DNA of 64,000 nt, taken from assembly GCA_964016885.1 (NCBI GenBank), contig OZ024742.1:6132104-6196103 (forward strand), read 5' to 3'. The DNA comes from Eledone cirrhosa (Eukaryota; Mollusca; Cephalopoda; Octopoda; Eledonidae). Positions 44,301-59,311 of the stretch are shown here, piece after piece; position 1 is the first letter of the stretch; every line of letters begins with the position of its first letter. The notes beneath the pieces are model-generated. The model had not been told where the DNA came from. It searched no databases and saw only the letters and a list, made by a program, of their open reading frames with translations. Position numbers and translations under genes: made by a program.

Positions 44301-47300
44301 AACGACACCCACAACGTTCGTCCTTATCAACGACACCCACAACGTTCGTCCTTATCAACGACACTCACAACGTTCGTCCTTATCAACGACACCCACAGCG
44401 TTCCGCCTTATCAACGGCACCCACAACGTTTGTCCTTATCAACGACACCCACAACGTTCGTCCTTATCAACGATACCCACAACGTTCGTCCTTATCAACG
44501 ACACTCACAACGTTCGTCCTTATCAACGACACCCACAACGTTCGTCCTTATCAACGACACCCACAACGTTCGTCCTTATCAACGACACTCACAACCTTCC
44601 CCCTTATCAACGGCACCCACAACGTTCCGCCTTATCAACGGCACCCACAACGTTTGTCCTTATCAACGACACCCACAACGTTCGTCCTTATCAACGACAC
44701 CCACAACGTTCGTCCTTATCAACGACACTCACAACGTTCGTCCTTATCAACGACACCCACAACGTTCGTCCTTATCAACGACACCCACAACGTTCGTCCT
44801 TATCAACGACTCTCACAACGTTCCCCCTTATCAACGACACCCACAACGTTCGTCCTTATCAACGACACCCACAACGTTCGTCCTTATCAATGGCACCCAC
44901 AACGTTCGTCCTTATCAACGGCACCCACAGCGTTCCCCCTTATCAACGACACCCACAGCGTTCGTAATTATCAACGGCACCCACAGCGTTCCCCCTTATC
45001 AACGACATCCACAACGTTCGTCCATATCAACGGCACCCACAACGTTCCCCCTTATCAACGACACCCACAACGTTCGTCCTTATCAACGACACCCACGGCG
45101 TTACCCCTTATCAACGACACCCACAACGTTCCCCCTTATCAACGGCACCCACAGCGTTCCCCCTTATCAACGACACCCACAACGTTCGTCCTTATCAACG
45201 ACACCCATAGCGTTTCCGCTTATCAACGACAGCCACAATATTCCCCCTTATCAACGGCACCCACAGCGTTCCCCCTTATCAACGACACCCACAACGTTCG
45301 TCCATATCGACGACACCCACAGCGTTACCCCTCATCAACGACACCCACAACGTTCCCCCTTATCAACTGCACCCACAGCGTTCCCCCTAATCAACGGCAC
45401 CCACAATGTTCGTCCTTATCAACGACACCCACAACGTTCCCCCTTATCAACGACACCCACAACGTTCGTCCTTATCAACGACACCCACAACGTTCGTCCT
45501 TATCAACGTCACCCACAACGTTCCCCCTTATCAACGACACCCACAGCGTTCCCCCTTATCAACGGCACCCACAACGTTCGTCCTTATCAACGACACCCAC
45601 AACGTTCGTCCTTATCAACGACACCCACAACGTACCCCCTTATCAACGACGCCCACAGCGTTCCCACTTATCAACGACACCCACAACGTTCGTCCTTATC
45701 AACGACACCCACAACCTTCCCCCTTATCAACGGCACCCACAACGTTCCCCCTTATCAACGGCACCCACAACGTTCGTCCTTATCAACGGCACCCACAACG
45801 TTCCCCCTTATCAACGGCACCCACAACGTTCCCCCTTATCAACGGCACCCACAACGTTCGTCCTTATCAACGGCACCCACAACGTTCCCCCTTATCAACG
45901 ACACCCACAACGTTCGTCCTTATCAACGACACGCACAACGTTGCCCCTTATCAACGGCACCCAGAGCGTTCGTCCTTATCAACGACACCCACAATGTTCG
46001 TCCTTATCAACGACACCCACAACGTTCCCCCTTATCAACGAAACCCACAACGTTCGTCCTTATCAACGACACTCACAACGTTCGTCCTTATGAACGACTC
46101 TCACAACGTTCCCCCTTATCAACGACACCCACAACGTTCGTCCTTATCAACGACACCCACAACGTTCGTCCTTATCAACGACACCCACAACGTTCGTCCT
46201 TATCAACGACACCCACAGCGTTCCCCCTTATCAACGACACCCACAACGTTCCCCCTTATCAACGGCACCCACAGCGTTCCCCCTTATCAACGACACCCAC
46301 AACGTTCGTCCATATCAACGACACCCACAGCGTTACCCCTCATCAACGACACCCACAACGTTCCCCCTTATGAACGGCACCCACAACGTTCGTCCTTATC
46401 AACGACACCCACAACGTTCGTCCTTATCAACGACACCCACACGTTCCCGCTTATAAAGGCACCCGCAGCGTCCCCCCTTATCAACGACACCCACAGCGTT
46501 CCCCCTTATCACCGACACCCACAACGTTCGTCCTTATCAACGACACCCACAGCGTTCCCCCTTATCAACGGCACCCACAACGTTCGTCCTTATCAACGAC
46601 ACCCACAACGTTCGTCCTTATCAACGACACCCACAACGTTCGTCCTTATCAACGACACTCACAACGTTCGTCCTTATCAACGACACCCACAGCGTTCCCC
46701 CTTATCAACGGCTCCCACAACGTTTTTCCTTATCAACGACACCCACAACGTTCGTCCTTATCAACGACACCCACAACGTTCGTCCTTATCAACGACACTC
46801 ACAACGTCCGTCCTTATCAACGACACCCACAACGTTCGTCCTTATCAACGACACCCACAACGTTCGTCCTTATCAACGACACCCACAACGTTCGTCCTTA
46901 TCAATGGCACCCACAACGTTCGTCCTTATCAACGGCACCCACAGCGTTCCCCCTTATCAACGACACCCACAGCGTTCGTCATTATCAACAGCACCCACAG
47001 CGTTCCCCGTTATTAACGACACCCACAACGTTCGTCCATATCAACGGCACCCACAACGTTCCCCCTTATCAACGACACCCACAACGTTCGTCCTTATCAA
47101 CGACACCCATAGCGTTCCCCCTTATCAACGACAGCCACAACGTTCCCCCTTATCAACGGCATCCACAGCGTTCCCCCTTATCAACGACACCCACAACGTT
47201 CGTCCATATCAACGACACCCACAGCGTTACCCCTCATCAACGACACCCACAACGTTCCCCCTTATCAACTGCACCCACAGCGTTCCCCCTTATCAACGGC

Positions 47301-50300
47301 ACCCACAATGTTCGTCCTTATCAACGACACCCACAACGTTCCCCCTTATCAACGACACCCACAACGTTCGTCCTTATCAACGACACCCACAACGTTCGTC
47401 CTTATCAACGACACCCACAACGTTCCCCCTTATCAACGACACCCACATCGTTCCCCCTTATCAACGACACCCACATCGTTCCCCCTTATCAACGGCACCC
47501 ACAACGTTCGTCCTTATCAACGACACCCACAACGTTCGTCCTTATCAACGACACCCACAACGTTCCCCCTTATCAACGACGCCCACAGCGTTCCCCCTTA
47601 TCAACGACACCCACAACGTTCGCCCTTATCAACGACACACACAACGTTACCCCTTATCAACGGCACCCAAAACGTTCGTCCTTATCAACGACACCCACAA
47701 CGTTCGTCCTTATCAACGGCACCCACAACGTTCGTCCTTATCAACGGCACCCACAACGTTCCCCCTTATCAACGGCACCCACAACGTTCGTCCTTATCAA
47801 CGGCACCCACAACGTTCCCCCTTATCAACGGCACCCACAACGTTCCCCCTTATCAACGGCACCCACAAAGTTCGTCCTTATGAACGGCTCCCACAACGTT
47901 CGTCCTTATCAAAGGCACCCATAAAGTTCGTCCTTATCAACGGCACCCAAAACGTTCGTCCTTATCAAAGGCACCCACAACGTTCGTCCTTCTCAACGAC
48001 ACCCACAACGTTCCCCCTTATCCACGACACCCACAGCGTTCGTCCTTATCAACGGCACCCACAACATTCCCCCTTATCAACGGCACCCACTACGTTCCCC
48101 CTTATCAACGGCACCCACAACGTTCGTCCTTATCAACGGCACCCACAACGTTCCCCCTTATCAACGACACCCACAACGTTCCCCCTTATCAACGGCACCC
48201 ACAACGTTCGTCCTTATCAACGGCTCCCACAACGTTCGTCCTTATCAACGACACCCACAACGTTCCCCCTTATGAACGACACCCACAACGTGCGTCCTTA
48301 TCAAAGGCACCCACAACGTTCGTCCTTCTCAACGACACCCACAACGTTCCCCCTTATCCACGACACCCACAGCGTTCCCCCTTATCAACGACACCCACAA
48401 CGTTCCCCCTTATCAACGGCACCCACAACGTTCGTCCTTATCAACGGCACCCACAACGTTCGTCCTTATCAACGACACCCACAAAGTTCCCCCTTATCAA
48501 CGGCACCCACAGCGTTCCCCCTTATCAACGACACCCACAACGTTCGTCCTTATCAACGACACCCACACGTTCCCCCTTATAAAGGCACCCACAGCGTTCC
48601 CCCTTATCAACGACACCCACAGCGTTCCCCCTTATCAACGACACCCACAGCGTTCCCCCTTATCACCGACACCCACAACGTTCGTCCTTATCAACGACAC
48701 CCACAGCGTTCCCCCTTATCAACGGCACCCACAACGTTCTTCCTTATCAACGACACCCACAACGTTCGTCCTTGTCAACGACACCCACAACGTTCGTCCT
48801 TATCAACGACACTCACAACGTTCGTCCTTATCAACGACACCCACAGCGTTCCCCCTTATCAACGGCTCCCACAACGTTTGTCCTTACCAACGACACCCAC
48901 AACGTTCGTCCTTATCAATGGCACCCACAACGTTCGTCCTTATCAACGGCACCCACAGCGTTCCCCCTTATCAACGACACCCACAGCGTTCGTCATTATA
49001 AACAGCACCCACAGCGTTCCCCGTTATTAACGACACCCACAACGTTCGTCCATATCAACGGCACCCACAACGTTCCCCCTTATCAACGACACCCACAACG
49101 TTCGTCCTTATCAACGACACCCATAGCGTTCCCCCTTATCAACGACAGCCACAACGTTCCCCCTTATCAACGGCATCCACAGCGTTCCCCCTTATCAACG
49201 ACACCCACAACGTTCGTCCATATCAACGACACCCACAGCGTTACCCCTCATCAACGACACCCACAACGTTCCCCCTTATCAACTGCACCCACAGCGTTCC
49301 CCCTTATCAACGGCACCCACAACGTTCGTCCTTATCAACGACACCCACAACGTTCGTCCTTATCAACGACACCCACAACGTTCCCCCTTATCAACGACAC
49401 CCACATCGTTCCCCCTTATCAACGGCACCCACAACGTTCGTCCTTATCAACGACACCCACAACGTTCGTCCTTATCAACGACACCCACAACGTTCCCCCT
49501 TATCAACGACGCCCACAGCCATCCCCCTTATCAACGACACCCACAACGTTCGTCCTTATCAACGACACACACAACGTTCCCCCTTATCAACGGCACCCAA
49601 AACGTTCGTCCTTATCAACGACACCCACAACGTTCGTCCTTATCAACGGCACCCACAACGTTCGTCCTTATCAACGGCACCCACAACGTTCCCCCTTATC
49701 AACGGCAGCCACAACGTTCGTCCTTATTAACGGCACCCACAACATTCCCCCTTATCAACGGCACCCACTACGTTCGACCTTATCAACGGCACCCACAACG
49801 TTCCCCCTTATCAACGGCACCCACAACGTTCGTCCTTATCAACGGCACCCACAACGTTCCGCCTTATCAACGGCACCCACTACGTTCTTCCTTATCAACG
49901 GCACCCACAACGTTCCCCCTTATCAACGGCACCCACAAAGTTCGTCCTTATGAACGGCACCCACAACGTTCGTCCTTATCAAAGGCACCCATAAAGTTCG
50001 TCCTTATCAACGGCACCCAAAACGTTCGTCCTTATCAACGGCACCCACAACGTTCCCCCTTATCAACGACACCCACAACGTTCCCCCTTATCAACGGCAC
50101 CCACAACGTTCGTCCTTATCAACGGCACCCACAACGTTCCCCCTTATCAACGGCACCCACAACGTTCGTCCTTATCAACGGCACCCACAACGTTCCCCCT
50201 AATCAACGACACCCACAACGTTCCCCCTTATCAACGGCACCCACAACGTTCGTCCTTATCAACGGCTCCCACAACGTTCGTCCTTATCAACGACACCCAC

Positions 50301-52513
50301 AACGTTCCCCCTTATGAACGACACCCACAACGTGCGTCCTTATCAAAGGCACCCACAACGTTCGTCCTTCTCAACGACACCCACAACGTTCCCCCTTATC
50401 AACGACACCCACAGCGTTCCCCCTTATCAACGACACCCACAACGTTCCCCCTTATCAACGGCACCCACAACGTTCGTCCTTATCAACGGCACCCACAACG
50501 TTCGTCCTTATCAACGACACCCACAAAGTTCCCCCTTATCAACGGCACCCACAGCGTTCCCCCTTATCAACGACACCCACAACGTTCGTCCTTATCAACG
50601 ACACCCACACGTTCCCCCTTATAAAGGCACCCACAGCGTTCCCCCTTATCAACGACACCCACAGCGTTCCCCCTTATCACCGACACCCACAACGTTGGTC
50701 CTTATCAACGACACCCACAGCGTTCCCCCTTATCAACGGCACCCACAACGTTCTTCCTTATCAACGACACCCACAACGTTCGTCCTTGTCAACGACACCC
50801 ACAACGTTCGTCCTTATCAACGACACTCACAACGTTCGTCCTTATCAACGACACCCACAGCGTTCCCCCTTTTCAACGGCTCCCACAACGTTTGTCCTTA
50901 TCAACGACACCCACAACGTTCGTCCTTATCAACGACACCCACAACGTTCGTCCTTATCAACGACACTCACAACGTTCGTCCTTATCAACGACACCCACAA
51001 AGTTCGTCCTTATCAACGACACCCACAACGTTCGTCCTTATCAACGACACCCACAACATTCCCCCTTATCAACGGCACCCACAACGTTCCCCCTTATCAA
51101 CGGCACCCACAACGTTCCCCCTTATCAACGGCACCCACAACGTTTGTCCTTATCAACGGCACCCACAACGTTCCCCCTTATCAACGACACCCACAACGTT
51201 CGTCCTTATCAACGACACCCACAACGTTCCCCCTTATCAACGGCACCCACAACGTTCGTCCTTATCAACGACACCCACAACGTTCGTCCTTATCAACGAC
51301 ACCCACAACGTTCCCCCTTATCAACGACACCCACAACGTTCGTCCTTATCAACGACACTCACAACGTTCGTCCTTATCAACGACACTCACAACGTTCCCC
51401 CTTATCAACGACACCCACAACGTTCGTCCTTATCAACGACACCCACAAGGTTCGTCCTTAGCAATGGCACCCACAACGTTCGTCCCTATCAACGGCACCC
51501 ACAGCGTTCCCCCTTATCAACGACACCCACAACGTTCGTCCTTATCAACGACACTCACAACGTTCGTCCTTATCAACGACACTCACAACGTTCCCCCTTA
51601 TCAACGACACCCACAACGTTCGTCCTTATCAACGACACCCACAAGGTTCGTCCTCATCAATGGCACCCACAACGTTCGTCCTTATCAACGGCACCCACAG
51701 CGTTCCCCCTTATCAACGACACCCACAACGTTCGTCCTTATCAACGACACCCACAACGTTCGTCCTTATCAACGACACCCACAAGGTTCGTCCTTATCAA
51801 TGGCACCCACAACGTTCGTCCTTATCAACGTCACCCACAACGTTCCCCCTTATCAACGGCACCCACAACGTTCGTCCTTATCAACGACACCCACAACGTT
51901 CCCCCTTATCAACGGCACCCACAACGTTCGTCCTTATCAACGACACCCATAATGTTCCCCCTTAACAACAGCACCCACAACGTTCGTCCTTATCAACGGC
52001 ACCCACAACGTTCCCCCTTATCAACGGCACCCACAAAGTTCGTCCTTATCAACGACACCCACAACGTTCGTACTTATCAACGACACCCACAACGTTCCCC
52101 CTTATCAACGGCAACCACAATGTTCCTCCTTATCAACGGCACCCACAACGTTCCCCCTTATCAACGGCACGCACAACGTTCGTCCTTATCAACGGCACCC
52201 ACAACGTTCTCCCTTATCAACGGCACCCACAACGTTCGTCCTTATCAACGGCACCCACAAAGTTCCCCTTATCAACGACACCCACAACGTTCCCCCTTAT
52301 CAACGGCACCCACAACGTTCGTCCTTATCAACGACACCCACAACGTTCCCCCTTATCAACGGCACCCACAAAGTTCGTCCTTTTCAACGGCACCCACAGC
52401 GTTACCCCTTATCAACGACACCCACAACGTTCGTCATTATCAACGACACCCACACGTTCCCCCTTATAAAGGCACCCACAGCGTTCCCCCTTATCAACGA
52501 CACCCACAGCGTT
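41341..52513 (+). repeat. Satellite B, irregular mosaic block
   Basis: No constant higher-order period is visible, but marked monomers recur at about 1.8-2.3 kb intervals. Length-variant monomers are scattered: an extra C near 42,890, one base fewer near 42,241, and an irregular stretch near 43,988-44,040 with ATACCAAACAACG and CACCCACACACAGCG. ATCAATGGCACC (CpG lost) recurs near 41,837, 42,730, 43,543, 44,889, 46,904, 48,918, 51,465, 51,660 and 51,800. This part looks older, or more rearranged, than the ordered part that follows. Confidence 0.82.
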
Positions 52514-55500
52514 CCCACTTAACAGCGACACCCACAACGTCCGTCCTTATCAACGACACCCACAGCGTTCCCCCTTATCAACGGCACCCACAACGTTCTT
52601 CCTTATCAACGACACCCACAACGTTCGTCCTTGTCAACGACACCCACAACGTTCGTCCTTATCAACGACACTCACAACGTTCGTCCTTATCAACGACACC
52701 CACAGCGTTCCCCCTTATCAACGGCTCCCACAACGTTTGTCCTTATCAACGACACCCACAACGTTCGTCCTTATCAACGACACCCACAACGTTCGTCCTT
52801 ATCAACGACACTCACAACGTTCATCCTTATCAACGACACCCACAACGTTCGTCCTTATCAACGACACCCACAACGTTCGTCCTTATCAACGACACCCACA
52901 ACATTCCCCCTTATCAACGGCACCCACAACGTTCCCCCTTATCAACGGCACCCACAACGTTCCCCCTTATCAACGGCACCCACAACGTTTGTCCTTATCA
53001 ACGGCACCCACAACGTTCCCCCTTATCAACGACACCCACAACGTTCGTCCTTATCAACGACACCCACAACGTTCCCCCTTATCAACGGCACCCACAACGT
53101 TCGTCCTTATCAACGACACCCACAACGTTCGTCCTTATCAACGACACCCACAACGTTCCCCCTTATCAACGACACCCACAACGTTCGTCCTTATCAACGA
53201 CACTCACAACGTTCGTCCTTATCAACGACACTCACAACGTTCCCCCTTATCAACGACACCCACAACGTTCGTCCTTATCAACGACACCCACAACGTTCGT
53301 CCTTATCAACGACACCCACAACGTTCCCCCTTATCAACGGCACCCACAACGTTCGTCCTTATCAACGACACCCACAATGTTCCCCCTTAACAACAGCACC
53401 CACAACGTTCGTCCTTATCAACGGCACCCACAACGTTCCCCCTTATCAACGGCACCCACAAAGTTCGTCCTTATCAACGACACCCACAACGTTCGTACTT
53501 ATCAACGACACACACAACGTTCCCCCTTATCAACGGCAACCACAATGTTCCCCCTTATCAACGGCACCCACAACGTTCCCCCTTATCAACGGCACCCACA
53601 ACGTTCGTCCTTATCAACGGCACCCACAACGTTCCCCCTTATCAACGGCACCCACAACGTTTGTCCTTATCAACGGCACCCACAACGTTCCCCCTTATCA
53701 ACGACACCCACAACGTTCGTCCTTATCAACGACACCCACAACGTTCCCCCTTATCAACGGCACCCACAGCGTTCGTCCTTATCAACGACACCCACAACGT
53801 TCGTCCTTATCAACGACACCCACAACGTTCCCCCTTATCAACGACACCCACAACGTTCGTCCTTATCAACGACACCCACAACGTTCGTCCTTATCAACGA
53901 CACCCACAACGTTCCCCCTTATCAACGGCACCCACAACGTTCGTCCTTATCAACGACACCCACAATGTTCCCCCTTAACAACAGCACCCACAACGTTCGT
54001 CCTTATCAACGGCACCCACAACGTTCCCCCTTATCAACGGCACCCACAAAGTTCGTCCTTATCAACGACACCCACAACGTTCGTACTTATCAACGACACA
54101 CACAACGTTCCCCCTTATCAACGGCAACCACAATGTTCCCCCTTATCAACGGCACCCACAACGTTCCCCCTTATCAACGGCACCCACAACGTTCGTCCTT
54201 ATCAACGGCACCCACAACGTTCCCCCTTATCAACGGCACCCACAACGTTCGTCCTTATCAACGGCACCCACAAAGTTCCCCCTTATCAACGACACCCACA
54301 ACGTTCGTCCTTATCAACGGCACCCACAACGTTCGTCCTTATCAACGGCACCCACAACGTTCCCCCTTATCAACGACACCCACAGCGTTCCCCCTTATCA
54401 ACGACACCCACAACGTTCCCCCTTATCAACGGCACCCACAATGTTCGTCCTTATCAACGGCACCCACAACGTTCGTCCTTATCAACAACACCCACAACTT
54501 TCGTCCTTATCAACGACACCCACAACGTTTCCCCTTATCAACGGCACACACAACGTTCTTCCTTATCAACGACACTCACAACGTTCCCCCTTATCAACGA
54601 CACTCACAACGTTTCCCCTTATCAACGGCACCCACAACGTTCGTCCTTATCAACGACACCCACAACGTTCGTCCTTATCAACGACACCCACAAAGTTCCC
54701 CCTTATCAACGGCACCCACAACGTTCGTCCTTATCAACGACACCCACAACGTTCGTCCTTATCAACGACACCCACAACGTTCGTCCTTATCAACGACACC
54801 CACAACGTTCCCCCTTATCAACGGCACACACAACGTTCGTCCTTATCAACGACACTCACAACGTTCCCCCTTATCAACGACACTCACAACGTTCCCCCTT
54901 ATCAACGACTCCCACAACGTTCGTCCTTATCAACGACACCCACAACGTTCGTCCTTATCAACGACACCCACAACGTTCGTCCTTATCAACGACACCCACA
55001 GCGTTCCCCCTTATATACGACACCCACAGCGTTCCCCCTCATCTACGACACCCCCAACGTTTCCCCTTATCAACTGCACACACATTGTTCCCCCTTATCA
55101 ACGGCACCCACAATGTTCGTCCTTATCAACGACACCCACAACGTTCCCCCTTATCAACGACACCCACAACTTTCGTCCTTATCAACGACACCTACAACGT
55201 TCGTCCTTATCAACGACACCCACAACGTTCTCCCTTATCAACGACACCCACAGCGTTCCCCCTTATCAACGGCACCCACAACGTTCGTCCTTATCAACGA
55301 CACCCACAACGTTCCCCCTTATCAACGGCACCCACAACGTTCGTCCTTATGAACGACACCCACAACGTTCGTCCTTATCAACGACACCCACAACGTTCGT
55401 CCTTATCAACGGCACCCACAACGTTCGTCCTTATCAACGACACCCACAACGTTCGTCCTTATCAATGGCACCCACAACGTTCGTCCTTATCAACGGCACC

Positions 55501-56010
55501 CACAGCGTTCCCCCTTATCAACGACACCCACAACGTTCGTCCTTATCAACGACACCCACAGCGTTCCCCCTTATATACGCCACCCACAGCGTTCCCCCTC
55601 ATCTACGACACCCCCAACGTTTCCCCTTATCAACTGCACCCACATTGTTCCCCCTTATCAACGGCACCCACAACGTTCGTCCTTATCAACGGCACCCACA
55701 ACGTTCTCCCTTATCAACGGCACCCACAACGTTCGTCCTTATCAACGGCACCCACAAAGTTCCCCTTATCAACGACACCCACAACGTTCCCCCTTATCAA
55801 CGGCACCCACAACGTTCGTCCTTATCAACGACACCCACAACGTTCCCCCTTATCAACGGCACCCACAAAGTTCGTCCTTTTCAACGGCACCCACAGCGTT
55901 ACCCCTTATCAACGACACCCACAACGTTCGTCCTTATCAACGACACCCACACGTTCCCCCTTATAAAGGCACCCACAGCGTTCCCCCTTATCAACGACAC
56001 CCACAGCGTT
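52514..56010 (+). repeat. Satellite B higher-order repeat H1 (3,497 bp)
   Basis: This is bounded by a rare monomer reading CCCACTTAACAGCGACACC, which starts at 52,514, 56,011 and 59,312. H1 is 125 monomer lengths minus 3 bp, explained by one 27-bp monomer (55,755) and one 26-bp monomer (55,950). Relative to H2 it lacks an 84-bp trimer (in about 53,661-53,978) and has 280 bp more, ten monomers, around 54,430-54,720. H1 has CCCCCTTATCAACGG where H2 and H3 share CCCCTCATCAACGG. Confidence 0.88.
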
Positions 56011-59000
56011 CCCACTTAACAGCGACACCCACAACGTCCGTCCTTATCAACGACACCCACAGCGTTCCCCCTTATCAACGGCACCCACAACGTTCTTCCT
56101 TATCAACGACACCCACAACGTTCGTCCTTGTCAACGACACCCACAACGTTCGTCCTTATCAACGACACTCACAACGTTCGTCCTTATCAACGACACCCAC
56201 AGCGTTCCCCCTCATCAACGGCTCCCACAACGTTTGTCCTTATCAACGACACCCACAACGTTCGTCCTTATCAACGACACCCACAACGTTCGTCCTTATC
56301 AACGACACTCACAACGTTCGTCCTTATCAACGACACCCACAACGTTCGTCCTTATCAACGACACCCACAACGTTCGTCCTTATCAACGACACCCACAACA
56401 TTCCCCCTTATCAACGGCACCCACAACGTTCCCCCTTATCAACGGCACCCACAACGTTCCCCCTTATCAACGGCACCCACAACGTTTGTCCTTATCAACG
56501 GCACCCACAACGTTCCCCCTTATCAACGACACCCACAACGTTCGTCCTTATCAACGACACCCACAACGTTCCCCCTTATCAACGGCACCCACAACGTTCG
56601 TCCTTATCAACGACACCCACAACGTTCGTCCTTATCAACGACACCCACAACGTTCCCCCTTATCAACGACACCCACAACGTTCGTCCTTATCAACGACAC
56701 TCACAACGTTCGTCCTTATCAACGACACTCACAACGTTCCCCCTTATCAACGACACCCACAACGTTCGTCCTTATCAACGACACCCACAACGTTCGTCCT
56801 TATCAACGACACCCACAACGTTCCCCCTTATCAACGGCACCCACAACGTTCGTCCTTATCAACGACACCCACAATGTTCCCCCTTAACAACAGCACCCAC
56901 AACGTTCGTCCTTATCAACGGCACCCACAACGTTCCCCCTTATCAACGGCACCCACAAAGTTCGTCCTTATCAACGACACCCACAACGTTCGTACTTATC
57001 AACGACACACACAACGTTCCCCCCTATCAACGGCAACCACAATGTTCCCCCTTATCAACGGCACCCACAACGTTCCCCCTTATCAACGGCACCCACAACG
57101 TTCGTCCTTATCAACGGCACCCACAACGTTCCCCCTTATCAACGGCACCCACAACGTTTGTCCTTATCAACGGCACCCACAACGTTCCCCCTTATCAACG
57201 ACACCCACAACGTTCGTCCTTATCAACGACACCCACAACGTTCCCCCTTATCAACGGCACCCACAACGTTCGTCCTTATCAACGACACCCACAACGTTCG
57301 TCCTTATCAACGACACCCACAACGTTCCCCCTTATCAACGACACCCACAACGTTCGTCCTTATCAACGACACTCACAACGTTCGTCCTTATCAACGACAC
57401 TCACAACGTTCCCCCTTATCAACGACACCCACAACGTTCGTCCTTATCAACGACACCCACAACGTTCGTCCTTATCAACGACACCCACAACGTTCCCCCT
57501 TATCAACGGCACCCACAACGTTCGTCCTTATCAACGACACCCACAATGTTCCCCCTTAACAACAGCACCCACAACGTTCGTCCTTATCAACGGCACCCAC
57601 AACGTTCCCCCTTATCAACGGCACCCACAAAGTTCGTCCTTATCAACGACACCCACAACGTTCGTACTTATCAACGACACACACAACGTTCCCCCTTATC
57701 AACGGCAACCACAATGTTCCCCCTTATCAACGGCACCCACAACGTTCCCCCTTATCAACGGCACCCACAACGTTCGTCCTTATCAACGGCACCCACAACG
57801 TTCCCCCTTATCAACGGCACCCACAACGTTCGTCCTTATCAACGGCACCCACAAAGTTCCCCCTTATCAACGACACCCACAACGTTCGTCCTTATCAACG
57901 GCACCCACAACGTTCGTCCTTATCAACGGCACCCACAACGTTCCCCCTTATCAACGACACCCACAGCGTTCCCCCTTATCAACGACACCCACAACGTTTC
58001 CCCTTATCAACGGCACCCACAACGTTCGTCCTTATCAACGACACCCACAACGTTCGTCCTTATCAACGACACCCACAACGTTCGTCCTTATCAACGACAC
58101 CCACAACGTTCCCCCTTATCAACGGCACACACAACGTTCGTCCTTATCAACGACACTCACAACGTTCCCCCTTATCAACGACACTCACAACGTTCCCCCT
58201 TATCAACGACACCCACAACGTTCGTCCTTATCAACGACACCCACAACGTTCGTCCTTATCAACGACACCCACAACGTTCGTCCTTATCAACGACACCCAC
58301 AGCGTTCCCCCTTATATACGCCACCCACAGCGTTCCCCCTCATCTACGACACCCCCAACGTTTCCCCTTATCAACTGCACACACATTGTTCCCCCTTATC
58401 AACGGCACCCACAATGTTCGTCCTTATCAACGACACCCACAACGTTCCCCCTTATCAACGACACCCACAACTTTCGTCCTTATCAACGACACCTACAACG
58501 TTCGTCCTTATCAACGACACCCACAACGTTCTCCCTTATCAACGACACCCACACCGTTCCCCCTTATCAACGGCACCCACAACGTTCGTCCTTATCAACG
58601 ACACCCACAACGTTCCCCCTTATCAACGGCACCCACAACGTTCGTCCTTATGAACGACACCCACAACGTTCGTCCTTATCAACGACACCCACAACGTTCG
58701 TCCTTATCAACGGCACCCACAACGTTCGTCCTTATCAACGACACCCACAACGTTCGTCCTTATCAATGGCACCCACAACGTTCGTCCTTATCAACGGCAC
58801 CCACAGCGTTCCCCCTTATCAACGACACCCACAACGTTCGTCCTTATCAACGACACCCACAGCGTTCCCCCTTATATACGCCACCCACAGCGTTCCCCCT
58901 CATCTACGACACCCCCAACGTTTCCCCTTATCAACTGCACCCACATTGTTCCCCCTTATCAACGGCACCCACAACGTTCGTCCTTATCAACGGCACCCAC

Positions 59001-59311
59001 AACGTTCTCCCTTATCAACGGCACCCACAACGTTCGTCCTTATCAACGGCACCCACAAAGTTCCCCTTATCAACGACACCCACAACGTTCCCCCTTATCA
59101 ACGGCACCCACAACGTTCGTCCTTATCAACGACACCCACAACGTTCCCCCTTATCAACGGCACCCACAAAGTTCGTCCTTTTCAACGGCACCCACAGCGT
59201 TACCCCTTATCAACGACACCCACAACGTTCGTCCTTATCAACGACACCCACACGTTCCCCCTTATAAAGGCACCCACAGCGTTCCCCCTTATCAACGACA
59301 CCCACAGCGTT
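56011..59311 (+). repeat. Satellite B higher-order repeat H2 (3,301 bp)
   Basis: H2 is 118 monomer lengths minus 3 bp, again with one 27-bp monomer (59,056) and one 26-bp monomer (59,251). H2 and H3 share changes absent from H1, including CCTCATCAACGGCTCCC near 56,211 and 59,511 and CCCCCCTATCAACGG near 57,020 and 60,320. H2 lacks a ten-monomer stretch, containing CAACAACACCC and CAACTTTCG, that H1 and H3 have. Confidence 0.88.
56486..57829 (+). repeat. Internal 672-bp repeat within H2 (24 monomers)
   Basis: A monomer with a TAA stop (CCCCTTAACAACAGC) occurs twice, at about 56,880 and 57,552, 672 bp apart. About 400 bp before each and several monomers after each match in variant order, so this is a local tandem duplication. 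H3 has the same pair at about 60,181 and 60,853, again 672 bp apart. In H1 the pair is 588 bp apart (about 53,390 and 53,978), 84 bp or three monomers shorter. The block limits given are approximate. Confidence 0.78.

Larger units (their letters stand above)
42211..59276 (+). repeat. Recurrent 26-bp deleted B monomer (8 copies across this span)
   Basis: A monomer reading CACGTTC, CCCCCTTATAAAGG, CACCCA has lost an A at the start and a base within TCAACGG. It starts at 42,211, 44,146, 46,440, 48,566, 50,608, 52,453, 55,950 and 59,251. Spacings are 1,935, 2,294, 2,126, 2,042, 1,845, 3,497 and 3,301 bp. The 46,440 copy has CCCGCTTATAAAGG. Neighbouring monomers are also shared, so these are copies of one segment. 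The entry spans the set; the sequence between copies is ordinary B. Confidence 0.9.

Noticed and set aside
50314..56019. 1,901-codon + strand open frame, and other long open frames from 41,837 to 62,878
   Set aside because: They overlap in different frames, all encode the same 28-residue cycle, begin at chance ATG codons from CpG-loss variants (ATGGCACC, AATGTTC), and end at chance stops such as TTAACAAC. A stop-free 28-bp repeat produces them without selection. No signal peptide, domain, promoter or polyadenylation context is seen.
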